5,344 nt of DNA, taken from JANOYY01 sp031418035. GTDB lineage: Bacteria; Actinomycetota; Acidimicrobiia; Acidimicrobiales; JANYDT01. The notes below the pieces were generated by a model. It saw nothing but the letters and a program-made list of their open reading frames with translations, searched no databases and was not told the DNA's origin. The translations under genes were made by a program, and so were the position numbers. The DNA is taken from NCBI GenBank assembly GCA_031418035.1, contig JANOWU010000175.1:1-5344 (forward strand), read 5' to 3'. This document shows, piece after piece, positions 1 through 5,344 of this stretch; position 1 is the first letter of the stretch, and each line of letters opens with the position of its first letter.

Positions 1-174
1 CGAGCCGAAGGGCGCCACAAGTGGCCCAAACAACGCAACGGCCACGAGCAACAGCGATATCAACAGGCCGATGCGGGTGCGCGTGAGACGAAGGGCCTGA
101 ACGAACACACCCGCTGGCTTGGTCGCAGCGTGATCGCTCGCAATCGCAGGGACGACAGTCGTTGTGGCGGTCAT
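1..174 (-). CDS. ABC transporter permease, DppC/OppC type (N-terminal fragment)
   Basis: This is the 5' part of a second inner-membrane permease of the peptide/opine/nickel ABC importer family; the rest lies beyond the left edge. The start is the ATG at 174-172, which overlaps the TGA of the preceding permease gene as ATGA, so translation is probably coupled. No good Shine-Dalgarno precedes it. The visible 58 residues begin MTATTTVVPAIASDH. A hydrophilic cytoplasmic stretch carries QALRLTRTRIG (about 26-36), followed by one hydrophobic segment (about 37-52) and PLVAPFGS at the edge. This layout, with a basic segment before TM1 and an APxG-like motif just after it, is typical of DppC/OppC N-termini. 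The partner permease immediately upstream supports the call. The EAA loop and the remaining membrane segments are not visible, so the fragment alone would be weak evidence. Confidence 0.82.
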   Translation of the reverse strand, partial: MTATTTVVPAIASDHAATKPAGVFVQALRLTRTRIGLLISLLLVAVALFGPLVAPFGS

Positions 175-1163
175 TGGAGTTTCGTCCGAAGTCGGGGCGT
201 GACGAGCACCGTGCCGATGTCAGCTAGCAAATTCGTAAGTACATATACGGCTGCAATGAACAGGGCCAGGAATTGGATCACCGGAAGATTACGGACCCGC
301 ACGGCGTCGAGCAGCGCAAGTCCGACGCCCGGAAAGCTGAACAGACGCTCGACCACGATCACACCACCGGCGAGATACGCAAGATTCAACGCAATGACCT
401 GAAACACCGGACCGACAGCGTTCGGAACGGCGTGTCGGCGCACCACGATCTTTTCCGACATGCCCTTCAACCGCGCCATTTCCACGTAGTCGCTCTCGAG
501 CACTTCGATCATGGACGCACGCATGACCCGGGCCACGTAGGGAGTGACGGAAGCGACGAGGGTGAAGATGGGCAGGATCAACCCCTCCGGGTTCGCCCAG
601 GGAGGGTCGTCGGGCGAGAGATACGCAGTGCCGGGGAGCCACTTGAACACCACGGTCGCAAACAACATGATCACGATGGTGCCGACCACGAACTCGGGCA
701 TGGCCGCCAAGATCAGCAACACGGTCGACGACGAATTGTCGAAGGTCTTGTCGCGCTTGAGCGCGGCATAGGAGCCGATCACCAGCGACACCGGGATCGA
801 CATAACCGCGGCACAGGCGAGCAAGAACATTGATGCACCGACCTGCTGTGATGCGCTGCTCCATATCGAGCGGTCCGTCGTGAACGACTTGCCGAAATCA
901 CCACGAACGAAACCCGACAGCCAATCCCAGTACTGCACGAACACGGAACGATTCAGACCCAACTTCTGTCGGAGGTCGCGGACTGTTTCCGGGGTTGCAT
1001 CGCGCCCAAGAATGATGCGAGCGGCATCGGACGGCAACGCTTGTGTGACAAAGAAGATGATTGCCGATATCACCACAAGGGTGAGCACGCCGAGCACGAT
1101 GCGCTTGGCGATGAACTTCGCAATCGGAAGAGAGTTCTTCACAGGATGAGGTCGAAAAGACAT
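171..1163 (-). CDS. ABC transporter permease, DppB/OppB type
   Basis: This 330-residue inner-membrane subunit should form the transport channel as a heterodimer with the DppC-like protein encoded next. The length is normal for the family. TM1 is at about 22-42, followed by the usual extracytoplasmic region with GRDATPETVRDLRQKLGL (53-70) and FVRGDFGKSF (85-94). Further membrane segments lie at about 108-132, 147-172, 195-212, 252-272 and 296-316. The EAA loop that docks the ATPase is at about 228-248 (EMARLKGMSEKIVVRRHAVPN), with the conserved Gly at 234. The C-terminus ends VTPRLRTKLQ, the usual position of the family's DPRxR-like tail. The ATG lies only 2 nt after a strong hairpin and has only a weak GGCGA-like ribosome site. 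A GTG at codon 8 is an alternative start, also without a clear ribosome site. The gene sits 47 bp after the binding-protein gene and overlaps the next permease by 4 bp. The substrate is not predictable. Confidence 0.95.
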   Translation of the reverse strand: MSFRPHPVKNSLPIAKFIAKRIVLGVLTLVVISAIIFFVTQALPSDAARIILGRDATPETVRDLRQKLGLNRSVFVQYWDWLSGFVRGDFGKSFTTDRSIWSSASQQVGASMFLLACAAVMSIPVSLVIGSYAALKRDKTFDNSSSTVLLILAAMPEFVVGTIVIMLFATVVFKWLPGTAYLSPDDPPWANPEGLILPIFTLVASVTPYVARVMRASMIEVLESDYVEMARLKGMSEKIVVRRHAVPNAVGPVFQVIALNLAYLAGGVIVVERLFSFPGVGLALLDAVRVRNLPVIQFLALFIAAVYVLTNLLADIGTVLVTPRLRTKLQ

Positions 1164-1165
1164 TG

Positions 1166-1197
1166 GGTCGCCGACTGAGCTGTCTCAGTCGGCGACC
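1166..1197 (-). promoter_or_regulatory. Perfect 14-bp intercistronic hairpin before permease gene
   Basis: The arms GGTCGCCGACTGAG (1166-1179) and CTCAGTCGGCGACC (1184-1197) are exact reverse complements around a 4-nt loop (1180-1183). In the minus-strand transcript the hairpin starts 13 nt after the TAA of the binding-protein gene and ends 2 nt before the ATG of the permease gene. It fills almost the whole gap and would cover the permease ribosome-binding region. A short UCUUUU run follows a few nt later, inside the permease gene, so it is not a classical terminator. I infer a role in differential expression, either by protecting the 3' end of the binding-protein mRNA or by limiting permease translation. 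This is common in binding-protein/permease operons. The structure is seen directly; the function is inferred. Confidence 0.75.
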
Positions 1198-1210
1198 GCA
1201 ATCGTCGTTC

Positions 1211-2800
1211 TTAAAAGTAGAACTCCTGGAACCCACGACCGTAGTAGTCGAGGTTCAGCTGACTGGGCCGTTCCACGACGCCCTGCAGCTTCGAGGAGAA
1301 GGCATCGGCAAACGCGTTGAACACCGGAATGATGTAGCAACCGTCGTCGAAGTCCATCTTCTGCAGCTGCTTGATCAACGCAACTCGCTTTGCCTCATCG
1401 GGCTCACCCGTCGCCTTCAAATACAGGTCCTGATATGCCGGGTTCGACTTCTCATAGTTCGTTTCGGCGTATCCAGCAGTCGCGGCGATCTGCGCAAGGT
1501 AACCACGGGGCGACCAGTACGACGTGTAGATCGGAACCTTTGTGTACGTAGTATCCCAGTAGGCCGAGTCCATCGACTTGGCCGTGACCTTCAACACGCC
1601 ATCGGTGGCCTTGGCCATCTCGGCGAATGCCTGCACCATCGGAATGAGGCCACCGGTGTCGTCGGGAGCGGGCAACTCGAATTCGAGCGGCTTTTCCTTG
1701 CTGTAACCCGCCTGCTTCAGCAGATCGACAGCCTTTGCGATGTCTTGAGTGCGCTGCGGGAACTTGTTGGCGTTGAAGTTCTCGTCGATGTAGCCGAAGA
1801 GATCGTTGGCGACCTTTCCGTGCCCCTGGAGAGCGCGATCGAGAATCTGCTGACGGTCCACGATCAGACGCATTGCCTGACGAACCTTGGGGTTGTCGAA
1901 CGGAGCCTTGTCGGCCATCATCACGATGGTCAGCCATGCGCCGCCGGTCGTTTCGATCACCTTCAGATTCGGCGCCGACTTCAGCGAGGCGATGTCGCTC
2001 AATGCAATATCGACGGCGGCGTCGACCTGGCCCGACTTGAGGGCGTTGGCCAACGCCGGCTTGTCGGCGAAGTCCTGAATGATGACCTCATCGAAGAAGG
2101 GCTTGCCCTTCTGCCAGTAGAACTTGTTTCGCACATGGGTGCTTTCGCGGCCGGGCGTGAAGCTCTTCAATACGTAGGGACCGGTACCGATCTGCTTCGA
2201 CCCGTCGTAGCCGACCGGAACGATGGTGGCGGTGTAGCCGGCAAGGGTGTTTTTGAAGTCGACGAGCGGCTTGAGCAGATTCACTTCGACCGTGGTCGCG
2301 TTGAGTGCCTTGAAGCTTCCGGCGTTCATGAAATCCTTCAACGCCTTGTAGGACGGAAGGGCAACCTTCTCATCGACCAGCCGTTGCATCGAGTACACGA
2401 CGTCGGCCGACGTGACCGCCTTGCCGTTGGAGAACTTGATGCCCTTCTTCAAGGTGATGACGTAGTTGGTAAGGCTCTTGGACTCGACGGTCTGGGCCAG
2501 ACCGTATTTGTTGCTCGGCTTGAAGTTCTCGTCGAACGCCAACAGGGTCTCCCAGCCCGCCATGAGGCGAGCCTGGTCGGCCTTCGCGACGATCTTTTGC
2601 GCGTCGACGATGTCGTTGGTAGAACCGACAACTCCGATGCGGAGTTTGCCGCCCTTCTTCGGCTTGGCTGCGGCCAGGGTGGTGATCGGCAGCCCACCGA
2701 ATAGTCCGGCCGCAACGGTGAGGACACCGGCGCCCTTCATAAGGTCACGACGCGTAATGCCCGAGTTGGGCTGGTCCTGATTGGATGCTTCTTCGTTCAT
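1211..2800 (-). CDS. ABC transporter solute-binding protein, family 5, Tat-exported
   Basis: This is the extracytoplasmic substrate-binding subunit (529 residues, normal for SBP family 5) of the importer whose permeases follow. The start is the ATG at 2800-2798, with GGGGGA (2810-2805) 4 nt upstream. The open frame continues upstream to 2992, but that part has no ribosome site and is not signal-like. The N-terminus carries a twin-arginine motif TRRDLMK (16-22), a hydrophobic stretch to about 42, and an AxA-type cleavage site near LAAA (42-45), then KPKKGGKLRIG. There is no lipobox Cys in the signal region. Family features are WETLLAFDENFKP (83-95), LKKGIKFSNGKAVTSADVVYSMQR (117-140), GTGPYVLKSFTPG (206-218) and FDNPKVRQAMRLIVDRQQIL (301-320). 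The C-terminal lobe includes YIIPVFNAFADAF (489-501). The family binds peptides, opines, nickel, sugars and others, and the pocket does not reveal which. It precedes the permeases in the same direction, as is usual. Confidence 0.93.
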   Translation of the reverse strand: MNEEASNQDQPNSGITRRDLMKGAGVLTVAAGLFGGLPITTLAAAKPKKGGKLRIGVVGSTNDIVDAQKIVAKADQARLMAGWETLLAFDENFKPSNKYGLAQTVESKSLTNYVITLKKGIKFSNGKAVTSADVVYSMQRLVDEKVALPSYKALKDFMNAGSFKALNATTVEVNLLKPLVDFKNTLAGYTATIVPVGYDGSKQIGTGPYVLKSFTPGRESTHVRNKFYWQKGKPFFDEVIIQDFADKPALANALKSGQVDAAVDIALSDIASLKSAPNLKVIETTGGAWLTIVMMADKAPFDNPKVRQAMRLIVDRQQILDRALQGHGKVANDLFGYIDENFNANKFPQRTQDIAKAVDLLKQAGYSKEKPLEFELPAPDDTGGLIPMVQAFAEMAKATDGVLKVTAKSMDSAYWDTTYTKVPIYTSYWSPRGYLAQIAATAGYAETNYEKSNPAYQDLYLKATGEPDEAKRVALIKQLQKMDFDDGCYIIPVFNAFADAFSSKLQGVVERPSQLNLDYYGRGFQEFYF

Positions 2801-2804
2801 GCAT

Positions 2805-2810
2805 TCCCCC
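2805..2810 (-). promoter_or_regulatory. Ribosome binding site of the solute-binding protein gene
   Basis: On the minus strand this reads GGGGGA, 4 nt before the ATG at 2800. It decides the start: the open frame extends 64 codons further upstream, but none of the upstream start codons has a comparable site. Only this start places the twin-arginine motif at the normal distance from the N-terminus. Confidence 0.7.
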
Positions 2811-2815
2811 GCATA

Positions 2816-2837
2816 AGCGATCGCTCCCATGAGCGAT
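2816..2837. promoter_or_regulatory. Dyad in the leader of the solute-binding protein gene
   Basis: ATCGCTC (2820-2826) and GAGCGAT (2831-2837) are perfect 7-bp inverted arms around CCAT. The left arm overlaps a separate 10-bp palindrome AGCGATCGCT (2816-2825). The AGCGAT unit therefore occurs three times in 22 bp in alternating orientation. It lies just upstream of the ribosome site of the binding-protein gene, in the 112-bp gap after the aldo/keto reductase gene. It could be an operator or an mRNA hairpin. No convincing -35/-10 pair was found around it, so a promoter in this gap is possible but not shown. Confidence 0.35.
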
Positions 2838-2912
2838 ACGGTCCTTCGGACACTAGCGCTCCGCTCGAGTGGCACGTGTAGTGGGGGCGGCACACTCTCG
2901 TTGGCGAGATCC

Positions 2913-3911
2913 CTACGGTCGGCGCTTCGGCGATGTCGTTTTCGCCGGGTCGCGTTCGATGATTGCGTCGAGTGCGGCGTCGATCGCCTCAAGGATGGCC
3001 GGTTCGAGCCGGACTCCAGCCGCCTTCACGTTGTCGTCGAGTTGTTCGGGCTTCGTTGCGCCGACGATGGCGGAGGCCACGTTGTCGTTCTGAAGCACCC
3101 ATGCGACGGCCAATTGGGCCATCGTGAGACCCGCCTCGTCAGCGATCGGACGAAGGGCCTGCACCCGGGTGAGGACATCGTCCTCCATCCATCGAGCGAT
3201 CATGTCTTTGCCGCCCTGATCGTCGGTGGCGCGTGATCCGACAGGAGGCGGCGTCCCCGGGAGGTACTTTCCGGCCAGAACACCCTGCGCAATGGGCGAC
3301 CACACGATCTGCGACAAGCCGAGTTCACGACAGGTGGGTTCGACATCGCTCTCGATGACTCGCCACAGCATCGAGTATTGCGGCTGGTTCGACACGAGGG
3401 AGAAGTGCAATTCCTTGGCCAGTGCCGCGCCAGCACGAATCTGGTCCGCGGTCCATTCCGAAACCCCGATGTAGTGCGCCTTTCCGGCTCGCACGACATC
3501 AGCGAACGCCACCATGGTTTCCTCGAGGGGAGTCTCGTAGTCGTAGCGATGCGCCTGGTACAGGTCCACGTAGTCCATGCCAAGGCGCCGCAACGAGCCG
3601 TCGATCGACGCCATGATGTGTTTGCGGGAAAGCCCCCGATCGTTGATGCCCTTCCCTGTCGGGAAGTAGACCTTGGTGGCAACCTCCAAACGATCGCGCT
3701 TCTCGCCCGCCAGGGCGCGTCCCAGCACCGATTCGGCTCGCGTGCCGGCGTAGGCATCTGCGGTGTCGAAGGTCGTGATACCAAGCTCGAGTGCGCGCTT
3801 CACACAGGCGTTCGCGGCATCCTCCTCGACTTGGGAGCCGTGGGTCAACCAGTTGCCGTAGCTGATTGCCGAAACCTTCAAACCACTGCGACCGAGAAGA
3901 CGATGTTCCAT
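2913..3911 (-). CDS. Aldo/keto reductase
   Basis: This is a cytoplasmic NAD(P)H-dependent oxidoreductase of the aldo/keto reductase TIM-barrel superfamily (332 residues), close in style to the Kv-channel beta subunit/YghZ group. The visible catalytic tetrad is D49 and Y54 (in FDTADAY), K80 (ATKVYF) and H121 (YQAHRYD), all at the usual spacing. Other signatures are the N-terminal RLLGRSGLKVSAISYG, GVSEW (149-153), SNQPQYSML (174-182, nicotinamide contacts) and the C-terminal cofactor phosphate-binding stretch AIVGATKPEQLDDNV (281-295). The tail after about 318 is charged and probably disordered. The ATG is preceded by AGGG 7 nt upstream. The gene is first in the leftward block and is divergent from the RAM-domain gene. 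It ends 112 bp before the binding-protein gene, so co-transcription with the importer is possible but unproven. The carbonyl substrate cannot be predicted. Confidence 0.94.
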   Translation of the reverse strand: MEHRLLGRSGLKVSAISYGNWLTHGSQVEEDAANACVKRALELGITTFDTADAYAGTRAESVLGRALAGEKRDRLEVATKVYFPTGKGINDRGLSRKHIMASIDGSLRRLGMDYVDLYQAHRYDYETPLEETMVAFADVVRAGKAHYIGVSEWTADQIRAGAALAKELHFSLVSNQPQYSMLWRVIESDVEPTCRELGLSQIVWSPIAQGVLAGKYLPGTPPPVGSRATDDQGGKDMIARWMEDDVLTRVQALRPIADEAGLTMAQLAVAWVLQNDNVASAIVGATKPEQLDDNVKAAGVRLEPAILEAIDAALDAIIERDPAKTTSPKRRP

Positions 3912-4095
3912 GGCTTGACCCTACCGGTCATCGCCGCGCACAAGCGAAGGTCGTCGACACGCGACTTGGGGACGTGCGGGATACCACGTAGCCAGCCTGA
4001 GGTAGGTACAGCGCCGACTACAGTTTGCATTCGGTGCCAACGACGTCACCCGTGTCGTTTCGAACAGTGCTTTCATCCCCGGCTGGGAGGCCACC
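3912..4095. promoter_or_regulatory. Divergent intergenic region with promoters for both directions
   Basis: These 184 bp separate the starts of the leftward reductase gene and the rightward RAM-domain gene, so both promoters are expected here. No textbook sigma-70 pair stands out. The best rightward candidate is CTGAGG (3997-4002), a 16-bp spacer, then TACAGT (4019-4024), which is weak at -35. A 6-bp inverted repeat, AACGAC (4039-4044) and GTCGTT (4054-4059) with a 9-nt spacer, lies downstream of that candidate and could be an operator. No RNA gene or small coding frame is convincing here. Confidence 0.4.
4085..4090 (+). promoter_or_regulatory. Ribosome binding site of the RAM-domain gene
   Basis: GGGAGG lies 5 nt before the ATG at 4096. 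It is a strong site and fixes the start of a very short gene. Confidence 0.75.
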
Positions 4096-4332
4096 ATGTC
4101 CGTTTCTGCCTACATTCTGATCCAGACCGACGTCGGTCGCTCGCCTTCGGTCGTGAAAGAGATCGCCCAGATTCCCGGGGTTCTCACTGCAGAAGAGGTC
4201 ATGGGCTCCTACGACGTCATCGTCAAAGCCAAAGCCGACACCCTCGACGATCTGACCAAGGGCATCGTGGGTATCGTCCAACGCATCGAAGGCATCAGCC
4301 GCACGTTGACGTGCCCGGTCATTCATTTCTAG
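4096..4332 (+). CDS. Stand-alone Lrp/AsnC ligand-binding (RAM) domain protein
   Basis: This 78-residue protein consists only of the C-terminal effector-binding domain of Lrp/AsnC regulators (alpha-beta sandwich, also called RAM or AsnC_trans_reg). It begins MSVSAYILIQTDVGRS (beta 1). It continues with SVVKEIAQIPGVLTAEEVMGSYDVIVKAKA (about 18-47, containing the typical GxYDvivka signature) and DDLTKGIVGIVQRIEGISRTLTCPVIHF (51-78). No helix-turn-helix precedes it: GGGAGG sits 5 nt before the ATG, and no domain-like coding sequence lies upstream. Small proteins of this kind are widespread in Actinobacteria. In the family the domain oligomerises and binds amino acids or related ligands, so this one may sense a ligand, modulate a full-length Lrp, or act in an unrelated way. 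It is divergent from the reductase/transporter block and is followed 37 bp later by a secreted protein gene. Confidence 0.93.
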   Translation: MSVSAYILIQTDVGRSPSVVKEIAQIPGVLTAEEVMGSYDVIVKAKADTLDDLTKGIVGIVQRIEGISRTLTCPVIHF

Positions 4333-4369
4333 GCAACCTCGTTCGAACACCTTGGGATCGTCGTCGACC

Positions 4370-4915
4370 ATGCGCAAGGACCGAAGGCTCCAGAAGCGTT
4401 CCACATGGGCACTGATGGTTGCCGTGCTCGCTTCTGCATGGCCACTCGCCATGCCTCCTGTGGCAGCCAGAACGACGATTAAGGCGAAGAAGTCCACGAA
4501 GGCGAAGGCCACCACGCCGCCGAAACCGACGATTCCGCTGTCCAAGATCACGTTGGCGTCGGAGAAAAAAACCGAGTTCTGCCAATCGGCGACCGCCGTA
4601 AAGGCCAAGCTCTCCGACATCAAGAGCAAGAAGACTCAACTCGGCTCTTCGACCCCGTCGTCGTTGTTCAAGACCGAGATCGAAGTCGGACGGACGCTCG
4701 AAAAGGTTTCACCCAAGGAACTCGCTGTCGACTACGAAGTGATTCGCAACTACCTCACGCTTTTTGCGACCTTCGCGGATACCAAAGACGCGAATAAGCT
4801 CGCCAAACTGGCCAACGAGATGAGCAGCGAGGCGATCCTCGGACGCTATTTCGACGCTACGGTCAGAGTCGAAGCATTCGTACGTCGCACGTGCGGATTC
4901 CCCGTCGGCATCTGA
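4370..4915 (+). CDS. Small secreted protein of unknown function, two-cysteine helical domain
   Basis: The function is not recognised. The product is 181 residues from the ATG at 4370. An in-frame TTG at 4352 would add six residues, and neither start has a clear ribosome site. The N-terminus is a Sec-type signal peptide: basic MRKDRRLQKR, a hydrophobic core at about 11-30, and an AxA-like site at VAA (31-33). A Lys/Thr/Pro-rich linker (about 34-56) follows. The mature domain (about 60-181) looks mainly helical and has exactly two cysteines, C71 (EFCQSA) and C175 (RRTCGFPVGI), probably a disulfide. The ending VEAFVRRTCG resembles many uncharacterised secreted actinobacterial proteins that close with a helix and CG. 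It lies 37 bp after the RAM-domain gene in the same direction and is probably co-transcribed. No enzyme motif or lipobox is visible. It converges on the GNAT gene with 25 bp between stops. Confidence 0.8.
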   Translation: MRKDRRLQKRSTWALMVAVLASAWPLAMPPVAARTTIKAKKSTKAKATTPPKPTIPLSKITLASEKKTEFCQSATAVKAKLSDIKSKKTQLGSSTPSSLFKTEIEVGRTLEKVSPKELAVDYEVIRNYLTLFATFADTKDANKLAKLANEMSSEAILGRYFDATVRVEAFVRRTCGFPVGI

Positions 4916-4933
4916 GTCGTCGGCATCTGGGTC
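4904..4933 (+). repeat. 15-bp tandem duplication across a stop codon
   Basis: GTCGGCATCTGAGTC (4904-4918) is followed directly by GTCGGCATCTGGGTC (4919-4933). The two copies differ at one base only. The first copy contains the TGA stop of the secreted-protein gene, and the second has TGG at the equivalent place. The unit is five codons long, so the reading frame is kept. It occupies most of the 25-bp gap between two convergent genes. Confidence 0.75.
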
Positions 4934-4940
4934 GAAACGC

Positions 4941-5344
4941 TCAGCCTTCACCAAAGCTGGTCTGGGCAACCAACGTCGTTCGCTGACCAGGGAGGGGTCC
5001 GACGCGACCCAACTGCTGGCGCCGAAGAGCACGAAGCTCCACAAAGCCCAACGACTCGAGAACGGACCTGTACGGCGATTCCGGTGGCATCACGACACGC
5101 GGCAGTTCCGCCCAGTCGAGCGCGAGCAACGACGTGATGATCGCCTTACACGAGTCGTCGTTGTCGGCGACGACGGGCCCGATCGCATCATCATGCGCGA
5201 TCACGTACCCGAGAATGGTTCCGCCGTTGCGGTAGACGACGCCGCGACCGGGGTGATCATGCACGAGCACATCGAGTAGCCGACTGCGGTCGGCACCAAA
5301 GCGTGGGAGGTCGTAGGCGCCAAGGTCAGCGAGATCGGTGCGGG
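4941..5344 (-). CDS. GNAT acetyltransferase, C-terminal Acetyltransf_18-like domain (partial)
   Basis: This is the C-terminal part of a cytoplasmic acetyltransferase. The frame stays open to the right edge, so the N-terminus, usually a first GNAT domain, is outside the window. A GTG at 5270 could be mistaken for a start, but clear homologous-looking sequence continues upstream of it. The visible 133 residues begin RTDLADLGAYDLPRFGADRS. They continue with a strand pair around VVYRNGGTILGYVIAH, then DAIGPVVADNDDSCKAIITSLLAL, a proline-rich VVMPPESPYRSVLESLGF and an R-rich ending. The FGADR, G-x-GY, IGPVVA and LGF landmarks in this order match what I recall of the Acetyltransf_18 domain found as the second half of YitH-like two-domain GNAT proteins. 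The acceptor substrate is unknown. It ends at TGA 4943-4941, convergent with the secreted-protein gene. No terminator hairpin is seen between them. Confidence 0.75.
   Translation of the reverse strand, partial: RTDLADLGAYDLPRFGADRSRLLDVLVHDHPGRGVVYRNGGTILGYVIAHDDAIGPVVADNDDSCKAIITSLLALDWAELPRVVMPPESPYRSVLESLGFVELRALRRQQLGRVGPLPGQRTTLVAQTSFGEG

Noticed and set aside
1163..2704. Long rightward open frame (513 codons) antisense to the binding-protein gene
   Set aside because: It mirrors the well-supported family 5 binding protein on the other strand, reads as a Leu/Val/Arg/Gly-rich shadow without domains, and has no ribosome site.
2896..2912. Short inverted repeat (TCTCG/CGAGA) just after the reductase stop as a terminator
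   Set aside because: The stem is only 5 bp and no T-tract follows, so it is too weak to call.
2798..2992. 64-codon N-terminal extension of the binding protein
   Set aside because: It has no ribosome site or signal-like sequence. The ATG at 2800 has GGGGGA at good spacing and puts the Tat motif at residue 16.
3378..4415. Rightward open frame of 345 codons crossing the reductase gene, the divergent region and the RAM gene
   Set aside because: It is antisense to the reductase, then out of frame with the RAM-domain gene. Its product is Arg/His-rich with no recognisable fold. High GC keeps the frame open by chance.
4565..4571. A7 homopolymer in the secreted-protein gene, a possible programmed frameshift
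   Set aside because: In the reading frame it is AAA AAA ACC, which does not match the X XXY YYZ slippery layout. No downstream frame gives a better product, and the frame is intact on both sides.
4018..4629. Leftward open frame of 203 codons antisense to the RAM and secreted-protein genes
   Set aside because: Both sense genes have clear signatures (RAM domain, signal peptide), and this frame is their shadow.
4941..5270. Complete 109-residue gene starting at GTG 5270
   Set aside because: The frame continues upstream to the edge with domain-like sequence (PRFGADRS), so this is the tail of a longer GNAT protein.

Overview
The window is GC-rich bacterial DNA with compact genes. It probably comes from an actinobacterium, and an Acidimicrobiia-like lineage is my guess. 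The guess rests on three things: a stand-alone Lrp/AsnC (RAM) domain protein of the kind common in Actinobacteria, a GNAT protein ending in an Acetyltransf_18-like domain, and a small secreted two-cysteine protein typical of high-GC Gram-positives. The assignment is inferred from protein style, not from a marker gene.

Left part (1-3911, all minus strand, read right to left): an aldo/keto reductase (3911-2913), then a 112-bp gap with a small dyad. Next comes a Tat-exported family 5 solute-binding protein (2800-1211), a 14-bp perfect hairpin, a DppB/OppB-type permease (1163-171), and the N-terminus of a DppC/OppC-type permease (174 to the window edge) that overlaps the previous stop by ATGA. 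The last three form an ABC importer operon of the peptide/opine/nickel class. The two ATPase subunits would be expected beyond the left edge. The substrate cannot be read from the sequence.

Middle (3912-4095): a 184-bp divergent intergenic region that should hold the promoters for both directions.

Right part: on the plus strand, a 78-residue RAM-domain protein without a DNA-binding domain (4096-4332) is followed after 37 bp by a secreted small protein of unknown function (4370-4915). Converging on it from the right edge is the C-terminal part of a GNAT acetyltransferase (5344-4941, minus). A 15-bp tandem duplication lies at the junction of the two convergent stops.

The gene content is mostly ordinary, and I see no clear evidence of a new system. 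The points most worth a second look are the hairpin directly before the permease start codon, the lack of a lipobox in the binding protein, the RAM protein divergent from the reductase/transporter block, and the duplication over the stop codon. No RNA gene, mobile element, CRISPR array or origin was seen. No stretch over 300 bases lacks a gene.
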